A stretch of DNA of 64,000 nt, from contig JACWDY010000001.1 of assembly GCA_014653835.1 (NCBI GenBank), forward strand, positions 62,001-126,000, read 5' to 3'. The DNA comes from Pelagibacterales bacterium SAG-MED28. Its GTDB lineage: Bacteria > Pseudomonadota > Alphaproteobacteria > Pelagibacterales > Pelagibacteraceae. A model generated the notes under the pieces. The model saw only the letters and a list, made by a program, of their open reading frames with translations, was not told where the DNA came from and made no database searches. Made by a program: the position numbers and the translations under genes. Positions 1 to 8,453 of this stretch are shown piece after piece (position 1 is the first letter of the stretch; every line of letters begins with the position of its first letter).

Positions 1-296
1 TAGATGGAGGATTAAAATTTGCTAAAAAATTTATACATTATTTTTGGGAAGAATATTTGTTAAAATCAAATATTACACTAATTGACTCTAAAACGAAACT
101 ACAAGAATTTAGTTTAAAAAAATTTAAAGTCCTTCCAAAGTATATATTTTCAAAAAAAACTGGCCCTCAACATAGACCGTTGTTTAAAACTGAAGTTCAA
201 ATACCAAATTCTAAAAAAGTTATTGGAATTGGTTCATCCAAAAAAAATGCTCAACAGGACGCAGCATATAAACTTTTAAGACTTTTAGATATATGA
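1..296 (+). CDS. rnc: Ribonuclease III, C-terminal part (5' truncated by window edge)
   Basis: Cleaves double-stranded RNA during rRNA and mRNA processing in the cytoplasm. The open frame reaches the window edge; the first complete codon is at 3. The first visible residues (DGG, then a helix ending WEEYL) match the end of the RNase III catalytic domain. A double-stranded RNA-binding domain follows, from about the DSKTKLQEF motif to the C-terminal AAYKLL helix. An internal TTG at 57 is not the real start, because coding similarity continues upstream of it. The stop overlaps the recO start (ATGA at 293-296), so the two genes are translationally coupled. Confidence 0.92.
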   Translation, partial: DGGLKFAKKFIHYFWEEYLLKSNITLIDSKTKLQEFSLKKFKVLPKYIFSKKTGPQHRPLFKTEVQIPNSKKVIGIGSSKKNAQQDAAYKLLRLLDI

Positions 297-973
297 TTTG
301 GGAAGATGAATGTTATTTATTATCAAAAAGAAAGTTTAGGGAAAATGCAAATATAATAAACATTTTTACTCAAAAAAAAGGGAGAGTAGATGGCATTGTT
401 TACGGAGGTAATTCTAGAAAAATAAGAAATTATTTGCAAATTTCAAATAAACTATTCGTCTCACACAATGCCAAAAGTGAAAATAAAATTGGATATTTAA
501 AGACAGAATTAATCAAGCCTGTTTCACCTTTATATTTTAACGATAAAGAAAGAACCTCTGCATTAATTTCTATTTGTTCTCTTTTAAATGTTTTACTCCC
601 TGAGTCTCAACCTAACAAAAATATTTACAACTCATTTGAAAAGCTAATTGTTTCACTAAATTTAGAAAATTGGATTTATTTATATATTTTTTTTGAATTA
701 AATCTTATTAAAGAATTAGGTTACGATACTAATCTTAGTCAAAATAAATTCGAAAATATAAATATAAATGATTTCAATAAAATTAAAATCGATAGTTACA
801 TTTACGAAGTTCCTAATTTTCTTATTTTAAAAAAAATACCTGATAAATTTTCAAATACATTAATTAAAAAATCGCTTAATTTTACAAGATATGTTATGCA
901 AAATAAGTTTTTTATGCCAAATAATATTATATTTCCAAAATCTAGAGTAATTTTAGAAAATTATTTCAACTAA
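293..973 (+). CDS. recO: DNA repair protein RecO
   Basis: RecO works with RecF/RecR to load RecA on SSB-coated gapped DNA. The 226-residue protein is close to the usual 230-250. It starts with the RecO OB-fold pattern (WEDECYLLSKRKF, then an IINIFT strand and GRVDGIVYGG). A helical region with a poorly conserved C-terminus follows. The start ATG overlaps the rnc stop. Many alphaproteobacteria have era between rnc and recO, and it is absent here. The 3' end overlaps the convergent hemB stop by 4 bases (970-973). Confidence 0.85.
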   Translation: MIWEDECYLLSKRKFRENANIINIFTQKKGRVDGIVYGGNSRKIRNYLQISNKLFVSHNAKSENKIGYLKTELIKPVSPLYFNDKERTSALISICSLLNVLLPESQPNKNIYNSFEKLIVSLNLENWIYLYIFFELNLIKELGYDTNLSQNKFENININDFNKIKIDSYIYEVPNFLILKKIPDKFSNTLIKKSLNFTRYVMQNKFFMPNNIIFPKSRVILENYFN

Positions 974-1962
974 TTGCTAAGTTTTCTTGCTATATCTATC
1001 GCAAAGTAAGAAACAATTGCTGATGCGCCAGCTCTTTTAAAACCCATTAAACTTTCAAAAATAGCATCTTCTTTAATAAGTTTATTTTTAATGCCATTTT
1101 TTATTAAACTATACTCTCCGGAAACTTGATAAGCCAGAACTGGTATTTTAAAACTATCTTTTACATTTCTAATAATATCCAAGTAGGGCATACCAGGTTT
1201 AACCATTACCATATCAGCACCTTCTTTAATATCGAGAGCAACTTCTCTCATCGACTCATTGTTATTTGCATAATCCATTTGGTAATTCTTCTTGTTACCT
1301 ACTAAAGATTTTTTTGATCCAATTGCATCTCTAAAAGGACCATAAAAATTAGATGCATATTTTACTGCGTAAGAAAGTAATTGTACGTCGTGGTAACTAT
1401 TTCTATCTAAAAATTTTCTTATTTTACCAATTCTTCCATCCATCATGTCTGATGGGGCTATAACATCACAGCCCATTTCAGCCTGTAGCAAAGATTGTTT
1501 TTTTAAAACTTCAATTGTTTTATCATTTAAAACATAATTTTTTTTTAACAATCCATCGTGACCATGAGATGTATATGGATCTAAGGCTACATCACACATG
1601 ATGCCAATATCATTTTTAAATCTTTTTTTTATATATCGAATAGCTCTACAAACTAAATTATTTTCATTTAATGCTTCATTGCCATTATAATCTTTTTTTT
1701 TATTTGGTGTGGAAGGAAAAAGAGCAATCATAGGTATTTTATTTTTTATAGCATTACTTACTAAGCCACCAAGCTTGTCTATAGTATGTCTATACACGCC
1801 AGGCATTGACTTAATAGACTGTTTGTTATTTTTTCCTTCTATTAAAAATATAGGGTAGATAAAATCGTTACTTGACAAGTTATTTTCCTGTATCAATCTT
1901 CTTGACCAGGTGTATTTTCTAGTTCTACGTAGTCTTAAGTTGGGATATTTACCGGTAATCAT
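970..1962 (-). CDS. hemB: Delta-aminolevulinic acid dehydratase (porphobilinogen synthase)
   Basis: Condenses two 5-aminolevulinate molecules to porphobilinogen in heme synthesis. The 330-residue length is normal. The metal loop reads DVALDPYTSHGHDG (about residues 124-137), with Asp/Ala where zinc-type enzymes have cysteines, so this is the Mg/K-type variant common in alphaproteobacteria. The Schiff-base lysine lies in MVKPGMPY (K255). The gene is monocistronic on the reverse strand, with a 74-base intergenic region shared with the divergent dioxygenase gene. Confidence 0.96.
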   Translation of the reverse strand: MITGKYPNLRLRRTRKYTWSRRLIQENNLSSNDFIYPIFLIEGKNNKQSIKSMPGVYRHTIDKLGGLVSNAIKNKIPMIALFPSTPNKKKDYNGNEALNENNLVCRAIRYIKKRFKNDIGIMCDVALDPYTSHGHDGLLKKNYVLNDKTIEVLKKQSLLQAEMGCDVIAPSDMMDGRIGKIRKFLDRNSYHDVQLLSYAVKYASNFYGPFRDAIGSKKSLVGNKKNYQMDYANNNESMREVALDIKEGADMVMVKPGMPYLDIIRNVKDSFKIPVLAYQVSGEYSLIKNGIKNKLIKEDAIFESLMGFKRAGASAIVSYFAIDIARKLSN

Positions 1963-2036
1963 GCTTTAATTTAATTTAAAATGCGACAAATGTATTATAC
2001 AAATATATAGTACAAAACGATAAATAACAATAACTC

Positions 2037-2678
2037 ATGGACACAAATTTAAGAAACATAGTCAAATTAGATTTACAAAGAGAAGATAAATTTTTAAGTT
2101 TTAATGATTTTCAAAAACAAAATATTAAATTTGATATTTTAAAGTTACAAGAAGCATATAGACAAATAATAAAAACTAAAAAATTTGAGGATGGTGGGGG
2201 AATATCACATTTTGGAGCTATCTGTTTAACAAGAAAACCTGGTGATCCTGAATCTGTCAAGGGTAGTAAAGCGAGAGGAATTTATTGGACGAAGCCAGAT
2301 AAATCCGGTGTAGAAGTTTCTAGAGATATAAATATTGATGAGTCAGAATATTCAGAATTTATTCCTGATTATGAAAATACATATTTCAAAGAAGTTTTTG
2401 ACGCTTTATCTTCTAAATACAAACTTGGAAGAGTTAGAATTTTGTTAAAAGAACCTAGATCGACATTAAGTTGGCATAGAGATCCTGAACCAAGATTACA
2501 TATTCCAATAATTACGAACCCAGGATGTATAATGGTTATTGACAATGTTGCAAAACATATGCCAGCTGACGGATCTGTTTGGATCACTAATAACACTAAA
2601 TACCACAACGCATTCAATGGTGGAGAAGAGAATAGAATTCATCTTGTTGCCTGTGTATTAGATTATAAATTTAATTAA
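2037..2678 (+). CDS. Aspartyl/asparaginyl beta-hydroxylase-like 2-oxoglutarate dioxygenase
   Basis: This is a 213-residue soluble protein with a double-stranded beta-helix signature. H147-x-D149 (WHRDPEPRLH) and H190 (KYHNAFNGG) would form the Fe(II) facial triad, and R200 is placed to bind 2-oxoglutarate. This matches the Asp/Asn hydroxylase-like family; the substrate (protein or small molecule) cannot be read from the sequence. It is divergent from hemB and ends one base before the TTG start of rpiB, so it probably heads the rpiB-glyA-nrdR-rib transcript. The family call is fairly sure, the specific function unknown. Confidence 0.7.
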   Translation: MDTNLRNIVKLDLQREDKFLSFNDFQKQNIKFDILKLQEAYRQIIKTKKFEDGGGISHFGAICLTRKPGDPESVKGSKARGIYWTKPDKSGVEVSRDINIDESEYSEFIPDYENTYFKEVFDALSSKYKLGRVRILLKEPRSTLSWHRDPEPRLHIPIITNPGCIMVIDNVAKHMPADGSVWITNNTKYHNAFNGGEENRIHLVACVLDYKFN

Positions 2679-2679
2679 A

Positions 2680-3117
2680 TTGAACTTTTTATTTAAAAAA
2701 ATCTGCATAGCCTCAGATCATGCCGGTTACAATCTTAAAGAGCAAATAAAAGATCATCTTATTAATAAGTATGTATCAATATTTGACTTAGGTCCTTATC
2801 AAAATAAATCAGTTGATTATCCTGATTACGCAAAAAAACTTGCTAACCGTCTTAAAAAGCAAAAAAGCGATATTGGTATTTTAGTGTGTGGATCTGGTAC
2901 AGGTATGGCTATAAGTGCAAATAAAATTAAAGGTATTAGAGCGGCAGTTTGCTACAACACTACGTCAACAAGATTGTCTAGACAACACAATAATGCTAAT
3001 ATAATCGCATTAGGAGCAAGATTAACAAAAAAAAGTTTATCACTAAAATTAGTTGAACTATTTTTAAAAACTAAATTTGAAGGCGGTAGACATTTAAAAA
3101 GGATCAAAAAGATATAA
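2680..3117 (+). CDS. rpiB: Ribose-5-phosphate isomerase B
   Basis: Interconverts ribose 5-phosphate and ribulose 5-phosphate in the pentose phosphate pathway. The 145-residue RpiB fold shows [10 protein letters not shown] at the N-terminus, SVDYPDYA, and the phosphate/catalytic loop [14 protein letters not shown] containing the catalytic Cys. The start is a TTG one base after the upstream stop; no ATG is available before the conserved ASDHAG strand. The stop overlaps the glyA ATG by one base (TAATG). The rpiB-glyA order is common in alphaproteobacteria. Confidence 0.93.
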   Translation: MNFLFKKICIASDHAGYNLKEQIKDHLINKYVSIFDLGPYQNKSVDYPDYAKKLANRLKKQKSDIGILVCGSGTGMAISANKIKGIRAAVCYNTTSTRLSRQHNNANIIALGARLTKKSLSLKLVELFLKTKFEGGRHLKRIKKI

Positions 3118-4415
3118 TGTCAGTAATAAAATTAAATAAATATTTAAACAGCTTTTTTAAATTAAAACTTCAGGACGCTGATAAAGAACTTTACAACTCA
3201 ATTAGAGATGAGTTTATACGACAGGAAAACCACATAGAGTTAATTGCGTCAGAAAATATTGTGTCAAAAGCAGTTTTGGAAGCCCAAGGATCTGTTTTAA
3301 CAAACAAGTATGCAGAGGGTTATCCTGGAAAAAGATATTATGGTGGATGCGAGCATGTAGATGTATCTGAAAATCTAGCTATCGAAAGAGCAAAAAAATT
3401 ATTTGATTGCAAATTTGCAAATGTTCAACCACACTCTGGTGCACAAGCTAATGGAGCAGTTTATTTGGCTTTATTAAAACCAGGCGATACTACTCTAGCG
3501 ATGAGTTTAAACTCAGGTGGACACTTGACACATGGTGCTAAACCAGCCCAATCAGGTAAATGGTTCAATGCTCTCCACTATGAAGTGGATAAAGAAACTG
3601 GTTTAATTGATTATAATTCTGTCGAAAAACTTGCTGTTGAAAATAAACCAAAACTTATAATTGCTGGTGGTAGTGCATACTCGAGAATAATTGATTTTAA
3701 AAGATTTAGAGAAATATGTGATAAAGTTGGTGCATACCTATTAGTAGACATGGCGCATTTTTCAGGTTTAGTAGCTGGTGGTGCTTATCCTAATCCTACT
3801 AAATATGCAGATGTAGTAACTTCAACAACGCATAAAGTTTTAAGGGGTCCAAGAGGCGGAATTATCTTAACCAATAATGAGGAGTTAATTAAAAAATTTA
3901 ATAGTGCAATTTTTCCAGGTTTACAAGGTGGACCATTAATGCATGTTATAGCAGCCAAAGCAGTTTGTTTTAAAGAGGCTCTTTCGGAAGATTTTAGGGA
4001 ATATACTAAAAATGTAATCAATAATGCCAAAGTTCTCTCCAACAATTTAATGAAAAAAGGTTTTGAAATTTTTTCTGGCGGAACAGATACTCACTTAGTG
4101 TTAATTGATTTAAGATCATTTAATGTCACTGGCAAAGATGCTCAAGCCTCTTTGGGACGAGCCAATATAACGTGTAACAAAAATGGCATACCTTTTGACT
4201 CTGAAAGCCCGATGATTACATCAGGAATAAGATTAGGTACACCAGCTTGTACAACAAGAGGTTTTGGCGAACAAGAATTTAAGCAAATTGCAGAATTAAT
4301 ATATAAAGTTATAAAAGGATTAAGTGAAAATAAATCAGATAATTCAAGAATAGAAAAAGAAGTTAAAAAAGAAATAATTGATCTTTGTTCAACTTTTCCT
4401 ATATATGATAATTAA
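3117..4415 (+). CDS. glyA: Serine hydroxymethyltransferase
   Basis: PLP enzyme that converts serine and tetrahydrofolate to glycine and methylene-tetrahydrofolate. The 432-residue protein contains [10 protein letters not shown] (residues 41-50), the substrate loop [13 protein letters not shown], and the PLP lysine K240 in [14 protein letters not shown]. All features are complete. It is translationally coupled to rpiB and followed 9 bases later by nrdR. No riboswitch space exists upstream because the gene overlaps rpiB; if glycine controls this operon, it does so from elsewhere. Confidence 0.97.
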   Translation: MSVIKLNKYLNSFFKLKLQDADKELYNSIRDEFIRQENHIELIASENIVSKAVLEAQGSVLTNKYAEGYPGKRYYGGCEHVDVSENLAIERAKKLFDCKFANVQPHSGAQANGAVYLALLKPGDTTLAMSLNSGGHLTHGAKPAQSGKWFNALHYEVDKETGLIDYNSVEKLAVENKPKLIIAGGSAYSRIIDFKRFREICDKVGAYLLVDMAHFSGLVAGGAYPNPTKYADVVTSTTHKVLRGPRGGIILTNNEELIKKFNSAIFPGLQGGPLMHVIAAKAVCFKEALSEDFREYTKNVINNAKVLSNNLMKKGFEIFSGGTDTHLVLIDLRSFNVTGKDAQASLGRANITCNKNGIPFDSESPMITSGIRLGTPACTTRGFGEQEFKQIAELIYKVIKGLSENKSDNSRIEKEVKKEIIDLCSTFPIYDN

Positions 4416-4424
4416 TTAAAAATT

Positions 4425-4886
4425 ATGCTTTGCCCATTTTGTAGAGAAAAAGACACTTCAGTAGTAGACTCAAGACCAACAGAAGATGGGACTGCTATCA
4501 GGAGAAGAAGGCTTTGCGGTTGTGATAGAAAAGAAAGATTTACAACTTTTGAACGCGTTCAATTTCAAGAGCTTACCGTTATAAAAGGAAATGGAAAAAG
4601 AGAACCTTTTGATAGAGATAAAATTTCAAAATCAATAAGAATAGCTACTAGAAAAAGACCAATTGACTCTGAAACAATTGAAAAATTTATATCTAAGATA
4701 GTAAGAAATCTTGAAGGATTAGGTGAAAGTGAAATACCCACACCTACAATTGGTAAATTTATAATGGATGGTTTATCTTCACTAGACAAAGTTGCTTATG
4801 TTCGTTTTGCTTCTGTATATAAAAACTTTAAAGAAGCGAAAGATTTTGAACAGTTTGTGGGCAATCTAGATGACAACAAATCATAA
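4425..4886 (+). CDS. nrdR: Transcriptional repressor NrdR with altered zinc ribbon
   Basis: NrdR is the ATP-cone repressor of ribonucleotide reductase genes. Length (153) and both domains fit: a zinc ribbon at 1-45 and an ATP-cone from about 46 ([16 protein letters not shown]). The ribbon is unusual. The first pair is C3-x2-C6, but the second pair is C31-x-C33 rather than C-x2-C, with one extra residue before RFTTFER. It sits between glyA and ribD and overlaps ribD by 17 bases. The nrdR-ribD-ribE-ribBA-ribH-nusB order is typical of alphaproteobacteria. Confidence 0.93.
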   Translation: MLCPFCREKDTSVVDSRPTEDGTAIRRRRLCGCDRKERFTTFERVQFQELTVIKGNGKREPFDRDKISKSIRIATRKRPIDSETIEKFISKIVRNLEGLGESEIPTPTIGKFIMDGLSSLDKVAYVRFASVYKNFKEAKDFEQFVGNLDDNKS

Positions 4887-5934
4887 ATTTTTTTTAAATC
4901 TAGCTTTTCAAATAGCAGAAAAAAACCTTGGACAAACAGGTCAAAATCCATCGGTAGGTTCAATTGTTGTTAAAAATAACACAGTAATTTCCTCTGGTGT
5001 TACCTCAATTAATGGCAGACCACATGCTGAGTATAATGCATTAAATAAAGCTAAAAATACTACTGGATCAACTCTGTACACATCCTTAGAACCTTGTATA
5101 CACTTCGGAAAAACTCCTCCTTGTACTGATATTATTATAAAAAAAAAAATTAAAAGTGTTTACTTTGGACTTGAGGATCCAGATTTAAGAACTTTCCAAA
5201 AAGCAAAAAAAATTCTTAAAAAAAAAGGTATCAAAACAAAATTAATTAAATCAAAAAAATATAATAATTTTTACAAGAGTTACCTCATAAATAAAAAATA
5301 TAATAAGCCTTTTATTTCAGCAAAGATCGCTATATCTAAAGATTATTATACAATAAATAAAAAAGAAAAATGGATTACAAATATCTTTTCAAGAAAAGTA
5401 ACTCATTTAATAAGATCAAGACATGATGGAATAATATCAACGTCACAAAGTATTAATTCCGATAATGCTTTACTTAATTGCAGATTAGAAGGTCTTACTG
5501 AATATAAACCTGATTTATTTATAATAGATTTAAATTTAAAATTAAAAAAAAATCTTTTGTTAAATAAAATTCTTAAAAAAAGAAAAACTTATTTAATTAC
5601 TTACAAAGTAAATAAAGAAAAAGCACGAGCTTATAAAAAAAAGGGATATAAAATTATATCTATTGACTCTTTAAGAGATAAAGAAGATTTTGACTTGTTA
5701 TTAAAAAAAATTTACAAAATGGGTTACTCTAGAATTCTAGTTGAATCTGGACTTACTTTTCTTAATACCTTAATAAAAAATAGAATAATTAATGATTTAT
5801 ATATTTTTAGCAGTAATTACAATTTAAAAAAAAAAGGTAAAAATAACGCTACATTGAAATATCTTAAAAATATTTCACCAAAGACGATGTCAATTAATTT
5901 AAATAATGATAAACTGTTTAAAATGGAATTTTAA
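4870..5934 (+). CDS. ribD: Riboflavin biosynthesis protein RibD (deaminase/reductase)
   Basis: Bifunctional enzyme for steps two and three of riboflavin synthesis. The N-terminal deaminase domain (about 1-145) carries the zinc site H52-A-E54 and C76...C85 in [11 protein letters not shown]. The C-terminal reductase domain follows, with KIAISKDYY and a late [11 protein letters not shown] motif. The protein is 354 residues, near normal, but very lysine-rich. The start overlaps nrdR. The reductase half is more diverged than the deaminase half. Confidence 0.93.
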   Translation: MTTNHKFFLNLAFQIAEKNLGQTGQNPSVGSIVVKNNTVISSGVTSINGRPHAEYNALNKAKNTTGSTLYTSLEPCIHFGKTPPCTDIIIKKKIKSVYFGLEDPDLRTFQKAKKILKKKGIKTKLIKSKKYNNFYKSYLINKKYNKPFISAKIAISKDYYTINKKEKWITNIFSRKVTHLIRSRHDGIISTSQSINSDNALLNCRLEGLTEYKPDLFIIDLNLKLKKNLLLNKILKKRKTYLITYKVNKEKARAYKKKGYKIISIDSLRDKEDFDLLLKKIYKMGYSRILVESGLTFLNTLIKNRIINDLYIFSSNYNLKKKGKNNATLKYLKNISPKTMSINLNNDKLFKMEF

Positions 5935-5937
5935 AAA

Positions 5938-6525
5938 ATGTTTAATGGAATTATTTACAATACAGGAAATATTCACAGCATAAATAAAACAAAAAATAGT
6001 TTATTTATTGGCATAAAGTCTAAATTAAGATTTAATCTAAAAGAGTTAGGGTCTTCAGTTTGCTGCGATGGCATTTGCTTGACTCTAGTAAAGATTAAAA
6101 AAAATATTATATATTTTTATATTTCTAATGAGACTTTAATGCGTTCTAATTTTAAGTTTTTAAAAAAAAAACAGATTATTAATTTAGAAAAATCAATTTC
6201 CTATGGACAAAAAATATCTGGTCATTTCATTCAAGGTCATGTTGATTCTGTAGCTAAAATCCGAAATATTAAAATTATAGACAAGACTTGGATAATAAAT
6301 CTTCAAATTTTAAACAAAAACCTTACTAAATTTTTAATTGAAAAAGCATCAATATCTATCAACGGTGTATCGTTGACTATTTCTAAAGTTATAAAAAACT
6401 CTTTTGAAATAAATATAATTCCGCATACTTTAAAGCTTACAAATTTACGAAATTTAAAAAACAAGAATTTAGTAAATATTGAATTGGATATTTTTAGTAA
6501 ATATATTCATAAGTATTCAAATTAA
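5938..6525 (+). CDS. ribE: Riboflavin synthase alpha subunit
   Basis: Dismutates two 6,7-dimethyl-8-ribityllumazine molecules to riboflavin. The 195-residue protein shows the two tandem lumazine-binding barrels. The first starts MFNGIIYNTG and contains VCCDGICLTL; the second starts after GHFIQGHVDS and contains INGVSLTISK. It begins 3 bases after ribD and ends directly against the ribBX ATG. All family hallmarks are present, so the call is firm. Confidence 0.94.
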   Translation: MFNGIIYNTGNIHSINKTKNSLFIGIKSKLRFNLKELGSSVCCDGICLTLVKIKKNIIYFYISNETLMRSNFKFLKKKQIINLEKSISYGQKISGHFIQGHVDSVAKIRNIKIIDKTWIINLQILNKNLTKFLIEKASISINGVSLTISKVIKNSFEINIIPHTLKLTNLRNLKNKNLVNIELDIFSKYIHKYSN

Positions 6526-7581
6526 ATGTCTAATAATAAATTTTCTAATATATCATCAATAATTCAAGATGCTAAAAAAGGTAAAATGTTTATTTTAGTA
6601 GACGACAAAAATAGAGAAAATGAAGGTGATTTGATAATACCTGGCTCAAAATGCAATTCTAAAAATATCAACTTTATGGCTAAGCATGGAAGAGGTTTGA
6701 TTTGTTTAGCTTTAACAAAAAAACAAATTGATAATCTTAAATTACCATTAATGTCTCCAAATAATAAATCTAGAATGCAAACCGCATTTACGATTTCAAT
6801 CGAAGCAAGGAAGGGAATTACTACAGGTATTTCTGCTCAAGATAGAGCTAAAACAATTAAAATAGCTATTAATCCTAAAGTCAAAAAAAAAGATATTGTA
6901 TCTCCAGGTCACGTTTTTCCTTTAGTAGCAAAAAACGGAGGTGTCTTAGAAAGAGCAGGACACACTGAAGCTTCAGTTGATATTTCAAAATTATCTAATC
7001 TCAATCCAAGTTCAGTGATTTGTGAAGTAATGAACGAGGACGGAAGGATGGCAAGATTAAAAGATCTTTATAAGTTTTCTGAAAAACATAAGATTAAATT
7101 AGCTTCAATAGAAGACTTAATTTCATATCGTTTAAAGTATGAAAAGTTAGTAATTAAATTAAATACAAAAACAGTCTATTTAAATAAGAATATAAAATTA
7201 AATATTAATTATTATAAAAATAAATTAGAAAATAATATCAATTTAGCAATTACAAGAGGTAGTTTAAATCGAAAGAAATCTGTGCCTGTTAGAGTAATTT
7301 CAATTGGAGTAAATAAAAGAAATATTTTGAAAAATATTAAAGTAAGAAAATCTTTAAGAACATTATCAAAATTTAAAAGTTATTTATTATTAATAATCAA
7401 CAATCAAAATAAAACCCCAAAATACAGCAATATTAATACATTGAGATATTATGGCATCGGAGCTCAAATAATTAAAGACTTGAATGTTAAAAATATGATA
7501 CTGCTATCTAGAAGTAGAAAAAAAATCATTGGTCTTGATGGATTTGATTTAAAAATTAAAAAACAAATAATTATAAAATGA
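6526..7581 (+). CDS. ribB: 3,4-dihydroxy-2-butanone 4-phosphate synthase fused to degenerate GTP cyclohydrolase II domain (RibBX type)
   Basis: The N-terminal domain (about 1-205) makes the four-carbon riboflavin precursor from ribulose 5-phosphate. It keeps RENEGD near residues 25-30, the HGRGLICLAL strand and GHTEASVD. The C-terminal domain (about 210-351) has the GTP cyclohydrolase II layout, recognisable by RYYGIGAQIIKDL and KKIIGLDGFDL, but contains no cysteine at all, so the zinc site of RibA is gone. Such RibBX fusions are known in proteobacteria and are not expected to open GTP. A true ribA must lie elsewhere. Confidence 0.9.
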   Translation: MSNNKFSNISSIIQDAKKGKMFILVDDKNRENEGDLIIPGSKCNSKNINFMAKHGRGLICLALTKKQIDNLKLPLMSPNNKSRMQTAFTISIEARKGITTGISAQDRAKTIKIAINPKVKKKDIVSPGHVFPLVAKNGGVLERAGHTEASVDISKLSNLNPSSVICEVMNEDGRMARLKDLYKFSEKHKIKLASIEDLISYRLKYEKLVIKLNTKTVYLNKNIKLNINYYKNKLENNINLAITRGSLNRKKSVPVRVISIGVNKRNILKNIKVRKSLRTLSKFKSYLLLIINNQNKTPKYSNINTLRYYGIGAQIIKDLNVKNMILLSRSRKKIIGLDGFDLKIKKQIIIK

Positions 7582-8003
7582 AAAAAATTTTAATTGTAAA
7601 TTCTATCTATTATAAGGAAATATCTAACAATCTAGTTTTGAACAGTAAAAAAAGATTGTTAGATGTTAAATTTAAAGTAAGTATTTTAAATATTCCAGGT
7701 TCTTTTGAAATCCCAATAGCAATTAGAAAAAATATAAATAAGTTTGATGGATTTATTGCCTTAGGGTGTGTAATAAAAGGTCAAACACCTCATTTCGATC
7801 TATTATGCTCTTCATTATTTAATTCAATCTTAAATCTTTCAGTAAAATTCAATAAACCAATTGGAAACGGTGTAATAACAGCTTTAAATTTAAATCAAGC
7901 TAAACAAAGAAGCAAAAAAAATAAATCTAAAAAGCCAAATAAAGGGTCAGAAGCTGCAAACGCAGTGATATCTATTTTGAAAAATGAACCCAAAAAAGAT
8001 TAA
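7578..8003 (+). CDS. ribH: 6,7-dimethyl-8-ribityllumazine synthase
   Basis: Joins the ribityl-uracil and the butanone phosphate to give lumazine, the substrate of RibE. The 141-residue protein has NIPGSFEIPIAI, then ALGCVIKGQTPHFD, including the catalytic His, and a C-terminal GSEAANAVISI helix. A lysine/asparagine-rich insertion lies near residues 115-125. It overlaps ribBX by 4 bases and nusB by 20 bases, which implies coupled translation. Confidence 0.94.
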   Translation: MKKILIVNSIYYKEISNNLVLNSKKRLLDVKFKVSILNIPGSFEIPIAIRKNINKFDGFIALGCVIKGQTPHFDLLCSSLFNSILNLSVKFNKPIGNGVITALNLNQAKQRSKKNKSKKPNKGSEAANAVISILKNEPKKD

Positions 8004-8385
8004 GAATTCATCACCTAGAATCAAAGTAATTCAAAAATTATATAATTCTTTAATGAATCCAGAAGCGGAAATCGAATACCCTAAAAGTCAGTATAAAAAA
8101 TTTATAAAAGATGTAGTTAAAGGCACATTAGAAAGATTGGACCTAATAGAGTATACAATAAACTCTCATTTATCCGGTGATATAAATCTTTCTAAAACAG
8201 ATAAGTTGTTAAAGATTATATTGTTCGCAGCTATATTTGAACTTATGTTTAAGCACAATACTCCAAAAAATGTAATAATTAATGAGTATTTATTAGCTTC
8301 AGAATATTTTCTTGAAAAAATTCAAATTGGTTATTTAAACGCTATTCTTGATAAATTATCTAAAGAATTAAGGATAGGTGATTAA
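7984..8385 (+). CDS. nusB: Transcription antitermination factor NusB
   Basis: Small all-helical RNA-binding protein that acts with NusE (S10) in rRNA antitermination. The 133-residue protein shows the family pattern: an N-terminal VIQKLYNSLMN helix, a middle LIEYTINSHLSGDINLSKTD region, and the final RILL-type helices ending GYLNAILDKLSKEL. It is the last gene of the riboflavin operon, as in many bacteria. The start lies inside ribH. Confidence 0.88.
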   Translation: MNPKKIKNSSPRIKVIQKLYNSLMNPEAEIEYPKSQYKKFIKDVVKGTLERLDLIEYTINSHLSGDINLSKTDKLLKIILFAAIFELMFKHNTPKNVIINEYLLASEYFLEKIQIGYLNAILDKLSKELRIGD

Positions 8386-8453
8386 AAATTGTTATTTATT
8401 CGAAGTTTAGCTTGCGTTTTTAATATTAATTTGGCATTTATGCGCTTTATATC

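Noticed and set aside
3100-3120. Glycine riboswitch for glyA
   Set aside because: glyA overlaps rpiB by one base, so no leader exists.
4850-4890. FMN riboswitch for the riboflavin genes
   Set aside because: ribD starts inside nrdR and no conserved FMN aptamer segments are visible.
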